This document shows positions 1 through 8,229 of a stretch of 64,000 nucleotides of DNA, one piece after another. The position numbers and the translations under genes were made by a program. The DNA comes from an uncultured Clostridia bacterium (lineage in GTDB: Bacteria; Bacillota; Clostridia; Lachnospirales; CAG-274). The DNA is taken from NCBI GenBank assembly GCA_947628755.1, contig CANRBC010000002.1, forward strand, positions 1 through 64,000. Reading direction: 5' to 3'. Under the pieces are notes generated by a model. It made no database searches. It saw nothing but the letters and a program-made list of their open reading frames with translations, and was not told the origin of the DNA. Positions within the stretch are counted from its first letter, which is position 1. Every line of letters begins with the position of its first letter.

Positions 1-49
1 TAGCAACTCAATTATACCACAAAAAGTTGAACCTTACTTTTTTATTTAA

Positions 50-698
50 TTGTTACCTATCTATTGTACCTCAACAATGTGCGCCCTGATGTGGGAAGAT
101 ATTGATTTTGAGAACAATGTCATATACATAAACAGAAGTATTGCATATACCAAAAATGGCAAAGCAAACCACATAAGATTGATACAGATGCCAAAGACAT
201 CTTCCGGTATAAGAACGATACCGATGTTTACAGGCTTGCGAAACATCTTAATAGAACAAAAGCTGTTACAGGAAAATATGCCGCCTGTCACTTGCGGTGA
301 GTATTCGGGCTTTGTGTTCGGTAACAAAAATAACCTACCTTATACAGCCGATCAGATCGAGCGTATATTGAGAAATATTGTCAAGCACTACAACAAATAC
401 GAAACCGAACAAGCTGAAAATGAAAACAGAAAGCCGCTCCTCATTGACAGCTGCACTCCTCATCAGCTTCGCCATAGTTTCTGCACGATTCTGTGTGAAA
501 ACGATGTGAATGTAAAAATAATACAAGAAGTCATGGGACATGCAAGCGTTTCCACATCCCTCAACATTTACGCAGAGATCAGCGAAAACAAAAAAGCAAA
601 AAGAGCTTAGCCGAATTGAAAAAGATTTCATTCAGCTAAACCCTGTTTCCCGACACCACAACGACACCAATTTATGCCGCATTTATAACAAAATATGA
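50..698 (+). pseudogene. Remnant of a tyrosine recombinase (phage/ICE integrase), C-terminal catalytic half
   Basis: The open frame 50-610 encodes the C-terminal catalytic half of a tyrosine recombinase: a WEDIDF-type strand, the HQLRH box, MGH and the nucleophile Tyr in the final IYAEIS segment. Intact relatives have 350-400 residues, and here the N-terminal arm-binding and core-binding domains are absent. Where the family has a TGMRxGE-like segment carrying the first catalytic Arg, this copy reads CTSTMCALMW, so four or so residues including that Arg appear deleted. The frame stops at 608-610, but the +1 frame from about 597 continues through QKELSRIEKDF to a stop at 696-698, which reads like the natural tail; a frameshift in the A-run is likely. 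Read as a decayed integrase left by a lost mobile element. The frameshift is inference. Confidence 0.75.
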
Positions 699-900
699 AG
701 ACTTATTCCAAAAATAAGTTTATCGTAATATGCCGAAATCCGCTTTATAAAAGGCTTTGAAGGCTTATGCAAATATCTTCATATAAAAGACTTATAAACA
801 AAAATTTATTATAAAATCGCTGCTTATCCCACAGTATAATTATTGCAATACAAATCTTGTTTTGATATAATCGAATTATAATTATAAAAGGAGAAATATT
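611..900. other. Intergenic stretch with integrase tail and promoter of the SdpI-like gene
   Basis: The first part (to 698) is probably the frameshifted end of the integrase. The remainder is A+T-rich. A sigma-A-type promoter is visible as TTGCAA (843-848), a 17-bp spacer and TATAAT (866-871). AAAGGAG (887-893) is the ribosome binding site for the gene at 901. No other gene or RNA is apparent. Confidence 0.5.
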
Positions 901-1275
901 ATGTGGTTTTGGTGGTTTATGGCGGTATGCAGCTTAATTATTCCGATACTTATGATAATAAGCGGCAGGCTGATGTATAAAAATTGTCCGAAGGAAATAA
1001 ACAGAGTATACGGATACAGAACGAAGCGCTCCATGAAAAATATGGATACATGGAAGTTTGCCCATGAATATTGCGGTTGCCTATGGTACAGGGCAGGACT
1101 TATTATGCTTATTCCTTCTGTTGCAGCATATATTCCGCTTTACGGCGGCGATATAGATATTATCGGAACAGCCGGAGCAATATTGACGGTTATTCAGTTG
1201 ATAATACTTATAGCTCCTGTGATTCTGACAGAAAGAAAGTTAAAAAATAATTTCGATAATGACAGAAAAACATAA
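901..1275 (+). CDS. SdpI-family membrane protein
   Basis: A 124-residue protein with the SdpI/YhfL-type signature: GYRTKRSMKN at residues 38-47 followed by TWKFA at 50-54. Three hydrophobic helices lie at about 4-24, 62-81 and 87-109. SdpI of Bacillus is an immunity protein and signal relay against the SDP cannibalism toxin; short homologues such as this contain only the conserved C-terminal portion, and their role is mostly unknown. ATG 901 is well placed behind AAAGGAG, and a promoter lies at 843-871. No toxin gene is next to it, so an immunity function is not supported by context. Family assignment is firm; function is open. Confidence 0.8.
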   Translation: MWFWWFMAVCSLIIPILMIISGRLMYKNCPKEINRVYGYRTKRSMKNMDTWKFAHEYCGCLWYRAGLIMLIPSVAAYIPLYGGDIDIIGTAGAILTVIQLIILIAPVILTERKLKNNFDNDRKT

Positions 1276-1374
1276 ATAAGGACGGCAGTAAATCTTTTGG
1301 TATGCTGAAATAAGCTCCTTTGAGGGAATACACAGTGAAATTGAATGATAAGGAATTAATGAGGTGATCTGCGC

Positions 1375-1869
1375 GTGGAAATATGGGATGTCTACAATAA
1401 AAACCTTGAAAAAATAGAGGGTAAAACCCTTGTGCGAGGAGAAATAATTCCCGATGGCCTGTTTCATTTGGTATGCGATGTAATTGTAAGGCATACAGAC
1501 GGCACATATCTGCTTATGCAGAGAGATAATAAAAAGAACTTTGGCGGAATGTGGGAGACAACGGCAGGAGGCTCTGCTTTGCAGGGCGAAACACCTTTAG
1601 AATGTGCCATAAGAGAATTGAGAGAGGAAACGGGTATTGTTTCACAAAATTTAAAAGAAGTTGGTAAAATAGTAAGTCCTCAGACTCATTCTATATATGT
1701 AGAGTTTTTATGTGTGACAGATATGGATAAAGGCGATATTTCGCTGCAGGAAGGCGAAACTATTGCCTATAAGTGGGCAAGCCGTGATGAATTGCTCAGA
1801 ATGAAAGAAAATGAACTTGTCAGCAAGAGAATATGGCAGTTTATATCGGATTTGTCCTATAAAAGTTGA
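1375..1869 (+). CDS. Nudix hydrolase
   Basis: A 164-residue Nudix protein. The Nudix box is complete (G66, E72, R80-E81, E84-E85, G87-I88; core RELREETGI), so metal-dependent hydrolysis of a nucleoside diphosphate linked to another moiety is expected. The substrate cannot be read from the sequence. The N-terminus (WDVYNKN followed by a short basic segment) resembles the Idi-like/YfcD group that begins with a similar strand. The start is GTG 1375, chosen because GAGGTGAT lies about 9 bases upstream; no ATG is better placed. It sits alone between the SdpI-like gene and a convergent LUD gene. Confidence 0.85.
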   Translation: MEIWDVYNKNLEKIEGKTLVRGEIIPDGLFHLVCDVIVRHTDGTYLLMQRDNKKNFGGMWETTAGGSALQGETPLECAIRELREETGIVSQNLKEVGKIVSPQTHSIYVEFLCVTDMDKGDISLQEGETIAYKWASRDELLRMKENELVSKRIWQFISDLSYKS

Positions 1870-1973
1870 ATGCTTATTATTGTAATCTACGGCTCTTGCC
1901 AAAGCCTTTGTATTCAGCAGGAGCTTGTACTCCTGCCGAGTACAAAAGTAAGTTCTCTAGACTTATGTGGCGG

Positions 1974-2603
1974 TTAAAATCCCAGACTTTCTCCCACAAG
2001 TATTACCTTTATCCTGCCCTTTATCCTTGAATATCTTGTAACGACTACCTGGCAGCATATACAGTCGGGGCTTGTGCAGTCATTACACAGACCAGTTGCC
2101 TTGCAGGGCGTATTCATGTCAAGTCTTATGGCGTTGGGAACGGATGCGTCGCTTCTTGCTCTTTTATAGGCGGCTTCAATATTGTCCGTTACCTTATTCA
2201 TGCCTGCTATCACTATAACGTTTTTAGGACCGTATATAAGAGCGGATACCCTGTTTCCTGTACCGTCTATATTCAGAAGCTCTCCGTCAACCGTAATCGC
2301 ATTTGTGCTCATTATATAATTATCGCAGCTGAAAGCATCTCTGTATATTTTCTGTACCTCTTCGGGCGTAGCCGCCTTTGCTCTGTCATATACGGTATAC
2401 TTGTCAAGTCTGCTCTTAAGTCCTATTTCCTCCATAGTCATAGAACCGCCCCATGTAACGCTGCTGCCTTCTTCCATAAGTGAAAGAGCTGTATTTACAG
2501 CATCCTCGGGAGATTCTGCATAGTAGCCCTCCATGTTCCTTTTCTCAAGATTTTTGATTATTTTCTGCGCCAACAGTTTGTAATATTCTTTTTTGGGTGA
2601 CAT
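1974..2603 (-). CDS. LUD-domain protein (LutC/YkgG-like)
   Basis: A 209-residue single LUD domain. Landmarks are the N-terminal helix rich in Lys, the VTWGGSMTMEEIGL segment, a central IVIAGMNKV strand, and a C-terminal half with Cys clusters (residues around CNDCTSPDCICC). LUD proteins act in lactate and related 2-hydroxyacid oxidation when they occur as lutABC, but lone clostridial copies like this are usually annotated only as lactate utilisation proteins. No lutA or lutB genes are nearby. The Cys-rich region could bind a metal or Fe-S cluster; that is inference. ATG 2603 follows AAAGGAGA. It is divergent from the que operon. Confidence 0.8.
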   Translation of the reverse strand: MSPKKEYYKLLAQKIIKNLEKRNMEGYYAESPEDAVNTALSLMEEGSSVTWGGSMTMEEIGLKSRLDKYTVYDRAKAATPEEVQKIYRDAFSCDNYIMSTNAITVDGELLNIDGTGNRVSALIYGPKNVIVIAGMNKVTDNIEAAYKRARSDASVPNAIRLDMNTPCKATGLCNDCTSPDCICCQVVVTRYSRIKGRIKVILVGESLGF

Positions 2604-2659
2604 AAGTATTCTCCTTTCTTTTTTATTTAAGTATATTCTGATTTTTATAATAATTCAAG

Positions 2660-2688
2660 TTGATTTTGAGCGATTATTATGTTATTAT
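2660..2688 (+). promoter_or_regulatory. Promoter of the que operon
   Basis: TTGATT (2660-2665), a 17-bp spacer and TATTAT (2683-2688) form a sigma-A-type promoter. Predicted start of transcription is near 2695, just upstream of the riboswitch. Confidence 0.55.
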
Positions 2689-2703
2689 ATATAAAACTGA
2701 TAA

Positions 2704-2746
2704 CGGACAGTTCGAAACCCTCCTGTCCTTAAACAAAACTAGGTCC
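2704..2746 (+). promoter_or_regulatory. preQ1-I riboswitch aptamer
   Basis: Stem P1 is formed by GGACAG (2705-2710) and CTGTCC (2723-2728) around the loop TTCGAAACCCTC. An A-rich tail, AAACAAAACTAGG (2731-2743), follows that would form the H-type pseudoknot. Stem size, the UUCG...ACCC loop and the AACAAAAC tail match the preQ1-I class, for example the Thermoanaerobacter type. It stands directly upstream of the preQ1 synthesis genes, its expected target. No covariance-model search was possible. Confidence 0.85.
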
Positions 2747-2754
2747 TTTTTTTC

Positions 2755-2775
2755 GGGCGTGGTACGCCCTTTTTT
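2755..2775 (+). terminator. Riboswitch-controlled intrinsic terminator
   Basis: GGGCGT (2755-2760) pairs with ACGCCC (2764-2769) around a 3-base loop, followed by six T (2770-2775). It sits between the preQ1 aptamer and the queD ribosome binding site (GGAGG 2779-2783). Ligand-dependent premature termination is the expected mechanism. GTCC (2743-2746) could pair with GGAC (2705-2708) in an alternative fold. Confidence 0.8.
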
Positions 2776-2788
2776 ATTGGAGGTATTT

Positions 2789-3211
2789 ATGTATAGTCTA
2801 AAAACGGAACACAGCTTTGACTCGGCACATTTTTTAAAGGGATATAATGGAAAATGCAGCAATATCCACGGTCATAGGTGGAGAGTTATAATAGAGGTCA
2901 TGGATAGCAGAGTAGGCGACGACGGTCAGACAAGAGGCATGATAGTTGATTTTGCCACACTTAAGGAGGAGGTCAGAAAGGAAGCCGACGCTCTTGACCA
3001 TTGCCTTATAATAGAAAAGGGTACTCTTAAGCAGAATACCTATGAAGCTCTCAAAGAGGAAGGCTTCAGTATGATAGAAATGCCTTTCAGACCGACTGCT
3101 GAAAATTTTGCAAAGTATTTTTACGATTTGTTTATAGAAAAGGGATATAATGTCCGTTGCGCCACTGTCTATGAAACTCCAAATAACTGCGCGACATATT
3201 ATGAGGTGTAA
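2789..3211 (+). CDS. queD: 6-carboxytetrahydropterin synthase QueD
   Basis: A 140-residue T-fold enzyme converting 7,8-dihydroneopterin triphosphate to 6-carboxy-5,6,7,8-tetrahydropterin, the second step from GTP to preQ1. H14 (SAHF) plus H27 and H29 (NIHGH) are the zinc ligands, and C23 in KCSNIH is the catalytic Cys. The C-terminal ATVYETPNN segment is also family-typical. The start is ATG 2789, with GGAGG six bases upstream; an in-frame extension to 2660 would run through the riboswitch and terminator and is rejected. First gene of a tightly spaced operon with queE, folE, queC and queF. Confidence 0.95.
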   Translation: MYSLKTEHSFDSAHFLKGYNGKCSNIHGHRWRVIIEVMDSRVGDDGQTRGMIVDFATLKEEVRKEADALDHCLIIEKGTLKQNTYEALKEEGFSMIEMPFRPTAENFAKYFYDLFIEKGYNVRCATVYETPNNCATYYEV

Positions 3212-3214
3212 ATT

Positions 3215-3868
3215 ATGCTTGTAGCTGAAAAATTTGTAAGTATAAACGGAGAAAGCAGGAGGGCTGGTCAGCCGGCTGTATTTATACGCTTTAAGGGGTG
3301 TAATCTCAGCTGCGGCTATTGTGATACGAAGTGGGCAAACAGCGAGGACTGTCCTGCGGAGGAAATGTCGCCTTGGGATATATATGAATACATATTGAGT
3401 ACGGGTATTACAAATGTAACGCTTACGGGAGGAGAACCGCTTTTACAGAGTGATATGGGCAAGCTCCTTGAAATATTGTCTTCCGACGAATCCTTGTATA
3501 TTGAAATTGAGACGAACGGCAGCGTGGATATAAGTCCTTATAAAAAGTATAACGTAAGCATGACAATGGATTACAAATCTCCCTCCAGCGGTATGAACGG
3601 GAAAATGTTCATGGATAACTTCGGCTATATAGATAAGGGCGATACAGTTAAATTTGTATGCGGCAGCGAAGAGGATATGCAAAACGCCCTTGATATAATA
3701 AATAAATACCAGCTGACGGGAAAATGCAGCGTATATATAAGTCCCGTGTTCGGTATGCTCGCTCCTAAGAAAATTGTTGAATTTATGATAAACAACAGAA
3801 TGAACGGTGTGAATCTGCAGCTGCAGCTGCACAAATTTATATGGGACCCCCATAAGAAAGGAGTGTAA
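3215..3868 (+). CDS. queE: 7-carboxy-7-deazaguanine synthase QueE (radical SAM)
   Basis: A 217-residue radical-SAM enzyme that contracts carboxytetrahydropterin to 7-carboxy-7-deazaguanine. The cluster motif CNLSCGYC (C29, C33, C36) has the CX3CX2C spacing, and LTGGEPLL is the SAM-binding GGE motif. The N-terminus ([22 protein letters not shown]) is typical of QueE, with a substrate-contacting Glu. The C-terminal part is somewhat long. It begins 3 bases after the queD stop and is translated with the rest of the que operon. Confidence 0.95.
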   Translation: MLVAEKFVSINGESRRAGQPAVFIRFKGCNLSCGYCDTKWANSEDCPAEEMSPWDIYEYILSTGITNVTLTGGEPLLQSDMGKLLEILSSDESLYIEIETNGSVDISPYKKYNVSMTMDYKSPSSGMNGKMFMDNFGYIDKGDTVKFVCGSEEDMQNALDIINKYQLTGKCSVYISPVFGMLAPKKIVEFMINNRMNGVNLQLQLHKFIWDPHKKGV

Positions 3869-3870
3869 TT

Positions 3871-4443
3871 ATGGCAATAGATGTTAAGGCGATAGAAGAA
3901 CATATTAAAGGAATTCTCATAGCGTTAGGCGACGACCCGAACAGAGAGGGCTTAAGGGAAACTCCCGAAAGAGTTGCCAAAATGTATGAGGAGGTATTCG
4001 AGGGCATGAATTATACCAACGCCGAAATAGCCGAAATGTTTGAAAAGACCTTTTCGGAGGACTTTCGTTCGGGGTCAGGCGATGTGGTCGTTGTAAAGGA
4101 TATAGAGGTATACAGCTATTGCGAGCATCACATTGCGCTTATGTACGATATGCGCGTATCGGTAGCTTATATTCCCAAAGGAAAGGTTATAGGCCTTAGT
4201 AAAATAGCCAGGATTTGCGATATGGCAGCCAAAAGATTACAGCTCCAGGAGAGATTGGGCAACGATATAGCGGAGATAATATCCATAGCCACAGGCTCGG
4301 AAGATGTCGCCGTTATGATTGAGGGCTGTCACAGCTGCATGACGGCAAGAGGCATTAAAAAATCTGCCTCAAAGACCTATACGGAAACTCTCAGAGGCAG
4401 GTTTGAAACAGATACGGCTTTGCAGATGAGAATAAGGGGGTAA
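3871..4443 (+). CDS. folE: GTP cyclohydrolase I
   Basis: A 190-residue type I GTP cyclohydrolase, which opens the GTP ring to give 7,8-dihydroneopterin triphosphate, the common precursor of folate and of queuosine. Zinc ligands are in YCEHHIAL and EGCHSCM (Cys, His, Cys), and the [11 protein letters not shown] segment is the conserved core. Here it is embedded between queE and queC, 2 bases after queE, so its product is presumably channelled to preQ1 and the gene falls under the preQ1 riboswitch. Whether it also supplies folate depends on other copies outside the window. Confidence 0.95.
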   Translation: MAIDVKAIEEHIKGILIALGDDPNREGLRETPERVAKMYEEVFEGMNYTNAEIAEMFEKTFSEDFRSGSGDVVVVKDIEVYSYCEHHIALMYDMRVSVAYIPKGKVIGLSKIARICDMAAKRLQLQERLGNDIAEIISIATGSEDVAVMIEGCHSCMTARGIKKSASKTYTETLRGRFETDTALQMRIRG

Positions 4444-4446
4444 ATT

Positions 4447-5127
4447 ATGAAAGTGATGGTATTGTCAAGCGGCGGTGTGGACAGCACAACGGCTCTTGCG
4501 CTTGCGGTTGATAAATACGGAAAGGATAATGTAATCGCTCTTTCGATATTCTATGGTCAGAAGCACGACAGGGAAATAAAAGCGGCGGAAAATACGGCAA
4601 AATATTATAATACTGAGCATATCAAAATGGATTTAAGCTCAATATTTGATTACAGCGACTGTTCTCTCCTTTCTCATTCAGACAGGAGCATACCCAAGGA
4701 AAGCTATGCAAAGCAGATAGAGAAAACGGGCGGAGTTCCCGTTTCCACCTATGTTCCTTTCAGAAACGGACTTTTTTTGTCTGCGGCGGCAAGCATAGCT
4801 CTTTCAAAGAACTGTTCTGAAATATATTACGGCGCTCACGCAGACGATTCGGCAGGAAATGCGTATCCCGACTGCAGTCCCGTATTCAACGACGCTATGA
4901 ACAGGGCTATATATGAAGGCAGCGGAAGACAGCTGTGTATAAAAGCGCCCTTTGTAAATATGAATAAAGCCGATGTAGTAAGGATAGGTATTGAACTGGG
5001 AGTACCTTATGATTTGACGTGGAGCTGCTATGAGGGCGGAGAAAAACCCTGCGGAGAATGCGGTACTTGTATAGACAGACGCGCGGCTTTTGAAGCAAAC
5101 GGCATAAAAGACCCTTTGGAGGAATAG
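4447..5127 (+). CDS. queC: 7-cyano-7-deazaguanine (preQ0) synthase QueC
   Basis: A 226-residue PP-loop ATPase that converts 7-carboxy-7-deazaguanine plus ammonia and ATP to preQ0. The PP-loop [11 protein letters not shown] is at residues 7-17. The C-terminal zinc site is the cluster [15 protein letters not shown] with four Cys. The middle [14 protein letters not shown] and YYGAHADD segments are family hallmarks. The start at 4447 is 3 bases after the folE stop, indicating translational coupling. Confidence 0.96.
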   Translation: MKVMVLSSGGVDSTTALALAVDKYGKDNVIALSIFYGQKHDREIKAAENTAKYYNTEHIKMDLSSIFDYSDCSLLSHSDRSIPKESYAKQIEKTGGVPVSTYVPFRNGLFLSAAASIALSKNCSEIYYGAHADDSAGNAYPDCSPVFNDAMNRAIYEGSGRQLCIKAPFVNMNKADVVRIGIELGVPYDLTWSCYEGGEKPCGECGTCIDRRAAFEANGIKDPLEE

Positions 5128-5129
5128 AT

Positions 5130-5621
5130 ATGAGAAGTACCGATGAAAAGAAAGGTATAACATTACTTGGAAATAAAAATGTAAAATATGAGGACAATTA
5201 TGCTCCGCAGGTATTGGAGACCTTTGTAAACAAGCACAGGGACAACGATTATTTTGTGAAATTCAACTGTCCTGAGTTTACAAGCCTTTGTCCCATTACG
5301 GGTCAGCCAGATTTTGCATCTATATATATAAGCTATGTACCCGATGAAAAAATGGTAGAGAGCAAAAGTCTTAAGCTGTATTTGTTCAGCTTCAGAAATC
5401 ACGGAGATTTTCATGAGGACTGTGTAAACACTATAATGAAAGACCTTATAAAGCTCATGGAGCCTAAATATATTGAGGTCTGGGGCAAATTTACGCCAAG
5501 AGGGGGAATATCAATAGACCCTTACTGCAACTATGGCAGAAAGGGTACAAAGTGGGAGGAGGTCGCATGGCAAAGACTGAGCGCCCACGATATGTATCCC
5601 GAAAAGGTGGACAACAGATAA
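5130..5621 (+). CDS. queF: NADPH-dependent preQ0 reductase (preQ1 synthase) QueF
   Basis: A 163-residue unimodular QueF that reduces the nitrile of preQ0 to the aminomethyl of preQ1. The motif [16 protein letters not shown] gives C54 as the thioimide nucleophile and D61 as general acid. [20 protein letters not shown] is the NADPH and substrate loop. It ends the operon: with QueD, QueE, FolE and QueC the window holds the entire route GTP to preQ1. QueA, acting later on tRNA, is encoded separately at 40985. A possible terminator hairpin follows at 5660-5685. Confidence 0.96.
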   Translation: MRSTDEKKGITLLGNKNVKYEDNYAPQVLETFVNKHRDNDYFVKFNCPEFTSLCPITGQPDFASIYISYVPDEKMVESKSLKLYLFSFRNHGDFHEDCVNTIMKDLIKLMEPKYIEVWGKFTPRGGISIDPYCNYGRKGTKWEEVAWQRLSAHDMYPEKVDNR

Positions 5622-5903
5622 AATTTTTGTTTGTGTAAATTTTCACCATTGTGGATAAAGGGCATAAGCTGTTGAAAAAATGCCCATTTCGGAAATTTTG
5701 ATTTTTAAGATTGAGGTAACGGCGGAATGTTTTTTGTTACATTAAGTAAAAATCAATAGTAAAATTATACAAATAATATTAATTTTTTGTAACAAATGCC
5801 TAATCAAGTATTTAATAGCTTTTGACAATGTCAAGAAGTTTTATCAGAAAAAATTAACAAAAAAATAGTTGCCAATTTGTGCAAAAATTGTTTTCGGTTT
5901 TTG
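5622..5903. other. Long A+T-rich intergenic region upstream of nrdD
   Basis: No coding frame is convincing here. GGGCAT (5660-5665) and ATGCCC (5680-5685) form a hairpin with a 14-base loop and no clean T-run, a weak end for the que operon. TTGTTACA (5734-5741) recurs inverted as TGTAACAA (5788-5795). TTGACA-A-TGTCAA (5822-5834) is a perfect short palindrome. The first 22 bases contain AAATTTTTGTTT, like the termini of the repeats at 10438 and 62232. These may be operators or relics; none matches a motif I can name. Confidence 0.4.
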
Positions 5904-5932
5904 TTGACATACTAGATATAGTGGTGTACAAT
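5904..5932 (+). promoter_or_regulatory. nrdD promoter
   Basis: A consensus TTGACA (5904-5909), 17-bp spacer and TACAAT (5927-5932). The spacer contains the first NrdR box, so repressor binding would directly block RNA polymerase. Confidence 0.8.
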
Positions 5933-5956
5933 GTTAATTGACACAAAATATAGGGG
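5909..5956 (+). promoter_or_regulatory. Pair of NrdR boxes
   Basis: Box 1 at 5909-5924 has the palindromic core ACTAGATATAGT (5911-5922). Box 2 at 5941-5956 reads ACACAAAATATAGGGG, close to the NrdR consensus ACACWATATATAGTGT in its left half and centre. The boxes are 32 bp apart centre to centre (three helical turns), the arrangement known for NrdR, the ATP/dATP-sensing repressor of ribonucleotide reductase genes. Box 1 overlaps the promoter; box 2 lies in the 5' leader. Confidence 0.7.
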
Positions 5957-5967
5957 GTGTTTATCAA

Positions 5968-8139
5968 ATGGATAATGAAATGAATGGCGTTTTTATTATC
6001 AAGAAAGATGGCACTTTAGAACCCTTTGATTCAACAAAAATTGTGGCAGCTATAACTAAATCAGCCAACAGAGTTATGTACACATTCAAGCAGGATGAGT
6101 ACGAAAGCATTGTAGACTGGGTAGAATCTCACATTGAAGAAAGCGAGATAAAGAATATCCCTATCCAGACGATGCACAATCTGGTTGAGAGCGCTCTTGA
6201 GGCAGTTGAGCCCAAGGTTGCTAAAAGTTATAAAGATTACAGAAATTACAAGAAAGATTTTGTTCATATGCTTGACGATGTTTATCAGAAGGCGCAGAGC
6301 ATTATGTACATTGGAGACAAGGAGAATTCCAATACGGATTCTGCCTTAGTAGCCACTAAAAGAAGTCTTATCTATAATCATCTTAATAAAGAATTGTATC
6401 AGAAGTTTTTCCTTACTACTGACGAAAAGCAGGCTTGTAAGGACGGATATATCTATATCCATGATATGTCAGCAAGACGTGACACCATGAACTGTTGTTT
6501 GTTTGATATGGGAGCAGTATTGAAAGGCGGCTTTGAAATGGGCAACCTTTGGTATAATGAGCCCAAGACATTATCTGTTGCATTTGATGTAATAGGCGAT
6601 GTTATTTTATCAACGGCATCTCAGCAATATGGCGGCTTCACCGTGCCTGAAATAGATAAGATTTTGGCACCCTATGCTGAAAAAAGCTATAGGAAATATT
6701 GTGACGAACTGAGAGATTATGTTGAAAACATTAAGGAGACTAAAGAGCTTAGTATCAGCGACCTTAAATATATAGAGAAGGTCGCAATGAAAAAGATAAG
6801 GCGCGACTTTGAGCAGGGCTTCCAGGGGCTTGAGTATAAGCTCAATTCCGTAGGCTCATCAAGAGGCGATTATCCTTTCATAACAATTACCTTAGGTTTA
6901 GCTAAGGATAGATTTGGCAAAATGGCGGCGATTTCTGCGCTTGATGTGCATAGAATCGGTCAGGGTAAGGCAGGAAACAAAAAGCCTACTCTTTTCCCCA
7001 AGATTGTATTCTTATATGATAAGAATTTACACGCCGAGGGTAAGGAGCTGCATGATGTATTTCTTGCAGGTGTTGAGTGTTCTGCAAAGACAATGTATCC
7101 CGACTGGTTATCACTTACAGGCGACAGCTATGTTGCCGAGGCATATAAGAAGTATGGCGTTGTTGTCAGCCCTATGGGTTGCAGAGCCTTTCTTTCACTT
7201 TGGTTCGAGAGAGGCGGTCTGAAGCCTGCAGATGAAAACGACAAGGCTATTACTGTAGGAAGATTCAATTTAGGCGCTATCAGTCTGCACTTGCCTATGA
7301 TATTGGCAAAGGCGCGTTCTGAGAGCAGAGATTTCTATGAGGTGCTTGACTATTATCTTGAGATGATAAGAGGCGTCCACAAGAGAACTATCGATTATTT
7401 AGGCGAAATGAGAGCTTCCACAAATCCTGTTGCTTACTGTGAGGGCGGCTTCTATGGCGGTCATCTTAAGCCAAGCGACAAGATCAAGCCTATACTTAAG
7501 GCGTGTACTATCAGCTTTGGTATTACTGCTCTTAACGAGCTTCAGGAGCTTTATAATCAGAAGAGCCTTGTTGAGGACGGTCAGTTTGCCTTAGAGGTTA
7601 TGGAATACATCAACAAGAAGATAAATCAGTATAAGGAGGAGGACGGTATCGCCTATGCGATTTACGGTACTCCTGCTGAGAGTCTCTGCGGCTTACAGGT
7701 TAAGCAGTTCAGAAGAAAGTACGGCATAGTTGCTAATGTTTCCGACAGAGAATATGTATCCAACAGTTTCCATTGCCATGTTACAGAGGACATTACTCCT
7801 ATTGAGAAGCAGGATCTTGAAAAGAGATTCTGGAATCTTCTTAACGGCGGTAAGATACAGTATGTCAAGTATCCTATTTCCTACAATAAGGAGGCAATAG
7901 TTACACTTATAGAGAGAGCTATGGATATGGGCTTCTATGAGGGTGTAAATTTAAGTCTTTCCTATTGTGACGACTGCGGTCATGAGGAGCTTGAAATGGA
8001 CGTTTGTCCTAAGTGCGGCAGCAGAAATCTGACTAAGATAGACAGAATGAACGGATACTTAAGCTATTCAAGAGTTAAGGGCGATACTCGTCTTAACGAA
8101 GCTAAGATGGCTGAAATAGCTGAAAGAAAATCTATGTAA
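5968..8139 (+). CDS. nrdD: Anaerobic ribonucleoside-triphosphate reductase NrdD (class III)
   Basis: A 723-residue glycyl-radical enzyme that reduces NTPs to dNTPs without oxygen. An ATP-cone allosteric domain occupies about residues 8-100 (IIKKDGTLEPFD start). The catalytic barrel follows, with the NCCLFDMGAVLKGGFEMGN segment near the front and ECSAKTMYPDW in the middle. A four-Cys zinc site is at C667, C670, C680 and C683. The radical glycine is G696 in RMNGYLSYS, where many relatives have RxCGYL. ATG 5968 follows the GGGGGTG ribosome binding site; a TTG in frame at 5938 lies inside the promoter region and is rejected. It is transcribed with nrdG and the dUTPase gene, probably repressed by NrdR. 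Confidence 0.96.
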   Translation: MDNEMNGVFIIKKDGTLEPFDSTKIVAAITKSANRVMYTFKQDEYESIVDWVESHIEESEIKNIPIQTMHNLVESALEAVEPKVAKSYKDYRNYKKDFVHMLDDVYQKAQSIMYIGDKENSNTDSALVATKRSLIYNHLNKELYQKFFLTTDEKQACKDGYIYIHDMSARRDTMNCCLFDMGAVLKGGFEMGNLWYNEPKTLSVAFDVIGDVILSTASQQYGGFTVPEIDKILAPYAEKSYRKYCDELRDYVENIKETKELSISDLKYIEKVAMKKIRRDFEQGFQGLEYKLNSVGSSRGDYPFITITLGLAKDRFGKMAAISALDVHRIGQGKAGNKKPTLFPKIVFLYDKNLHAEGKELHDVFLAGVECSAKTMYPDWLSLTGDSYVAEAYKKYGVVVSPMGCRAFLSLWFERGGLKPADENDKAITVGRFNLGAISLHLPMILAKARSESRDFYEVLDYYLEMIRGVHKRTIDYLGEMRASTNPVAYCEGGFYGGHLKPSDKIKPILKACTISFGITALNELQELYNQKSLVEDGQFALEVMEYINKKINQYKEEDGIAYAIYGTPAESLCGLQVKQFRRKYGIVANVSDREYVSNSFHCHVTEDITPIEKQDLEKRFWNLLNGGKIQYVKYPISYNKEAIVTLIERAMDMGFYEGVNLSLSYCDDCGHEELEMDVCPKCGSRNLTKIDRMNGYLSYSRVKGDTRLNEAKMAEIAERKSM

Positions 8140-8179
8140 TGGATTAAAATTCCTACCATATATATATTACAATTACAGA

Positions 8180-8207
8180 TAAGTGCCAGCTTTTTGGCAC
8201 TTATTTG
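8180..8207 (+). terminator. Hairpin between nrdD and nrdG (partial terminator)
   Basis: TAAGTGCCA (8180-8188) and TGGCACTTA (8195-8203) form a perfect 9-bp stem with a 6-base loop, followed by TTTGTT. The weak T-run suggests partial termination or mRNA 3'-end protection, which would lower nrdG relative to nrdD. Confidence 0.55.
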
Positions 8208-8229
8208 TTCTGTAAAGGAGAAGTTAAAA

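Noticed and set aside
1917..1936. Hairpin GCAGGAG/CTCCTGC after the Nudix gene as a terminator
   Set aside because: The stem is perfect, but neither strand has a T-run after it, so termination is not supported.
5938..5967. TTG start for nrdD at 5938
   Set aside because: It lies directly after the -10 box and overlaps the second NrdR box and the SD; ATG 5968 has proper spacing.
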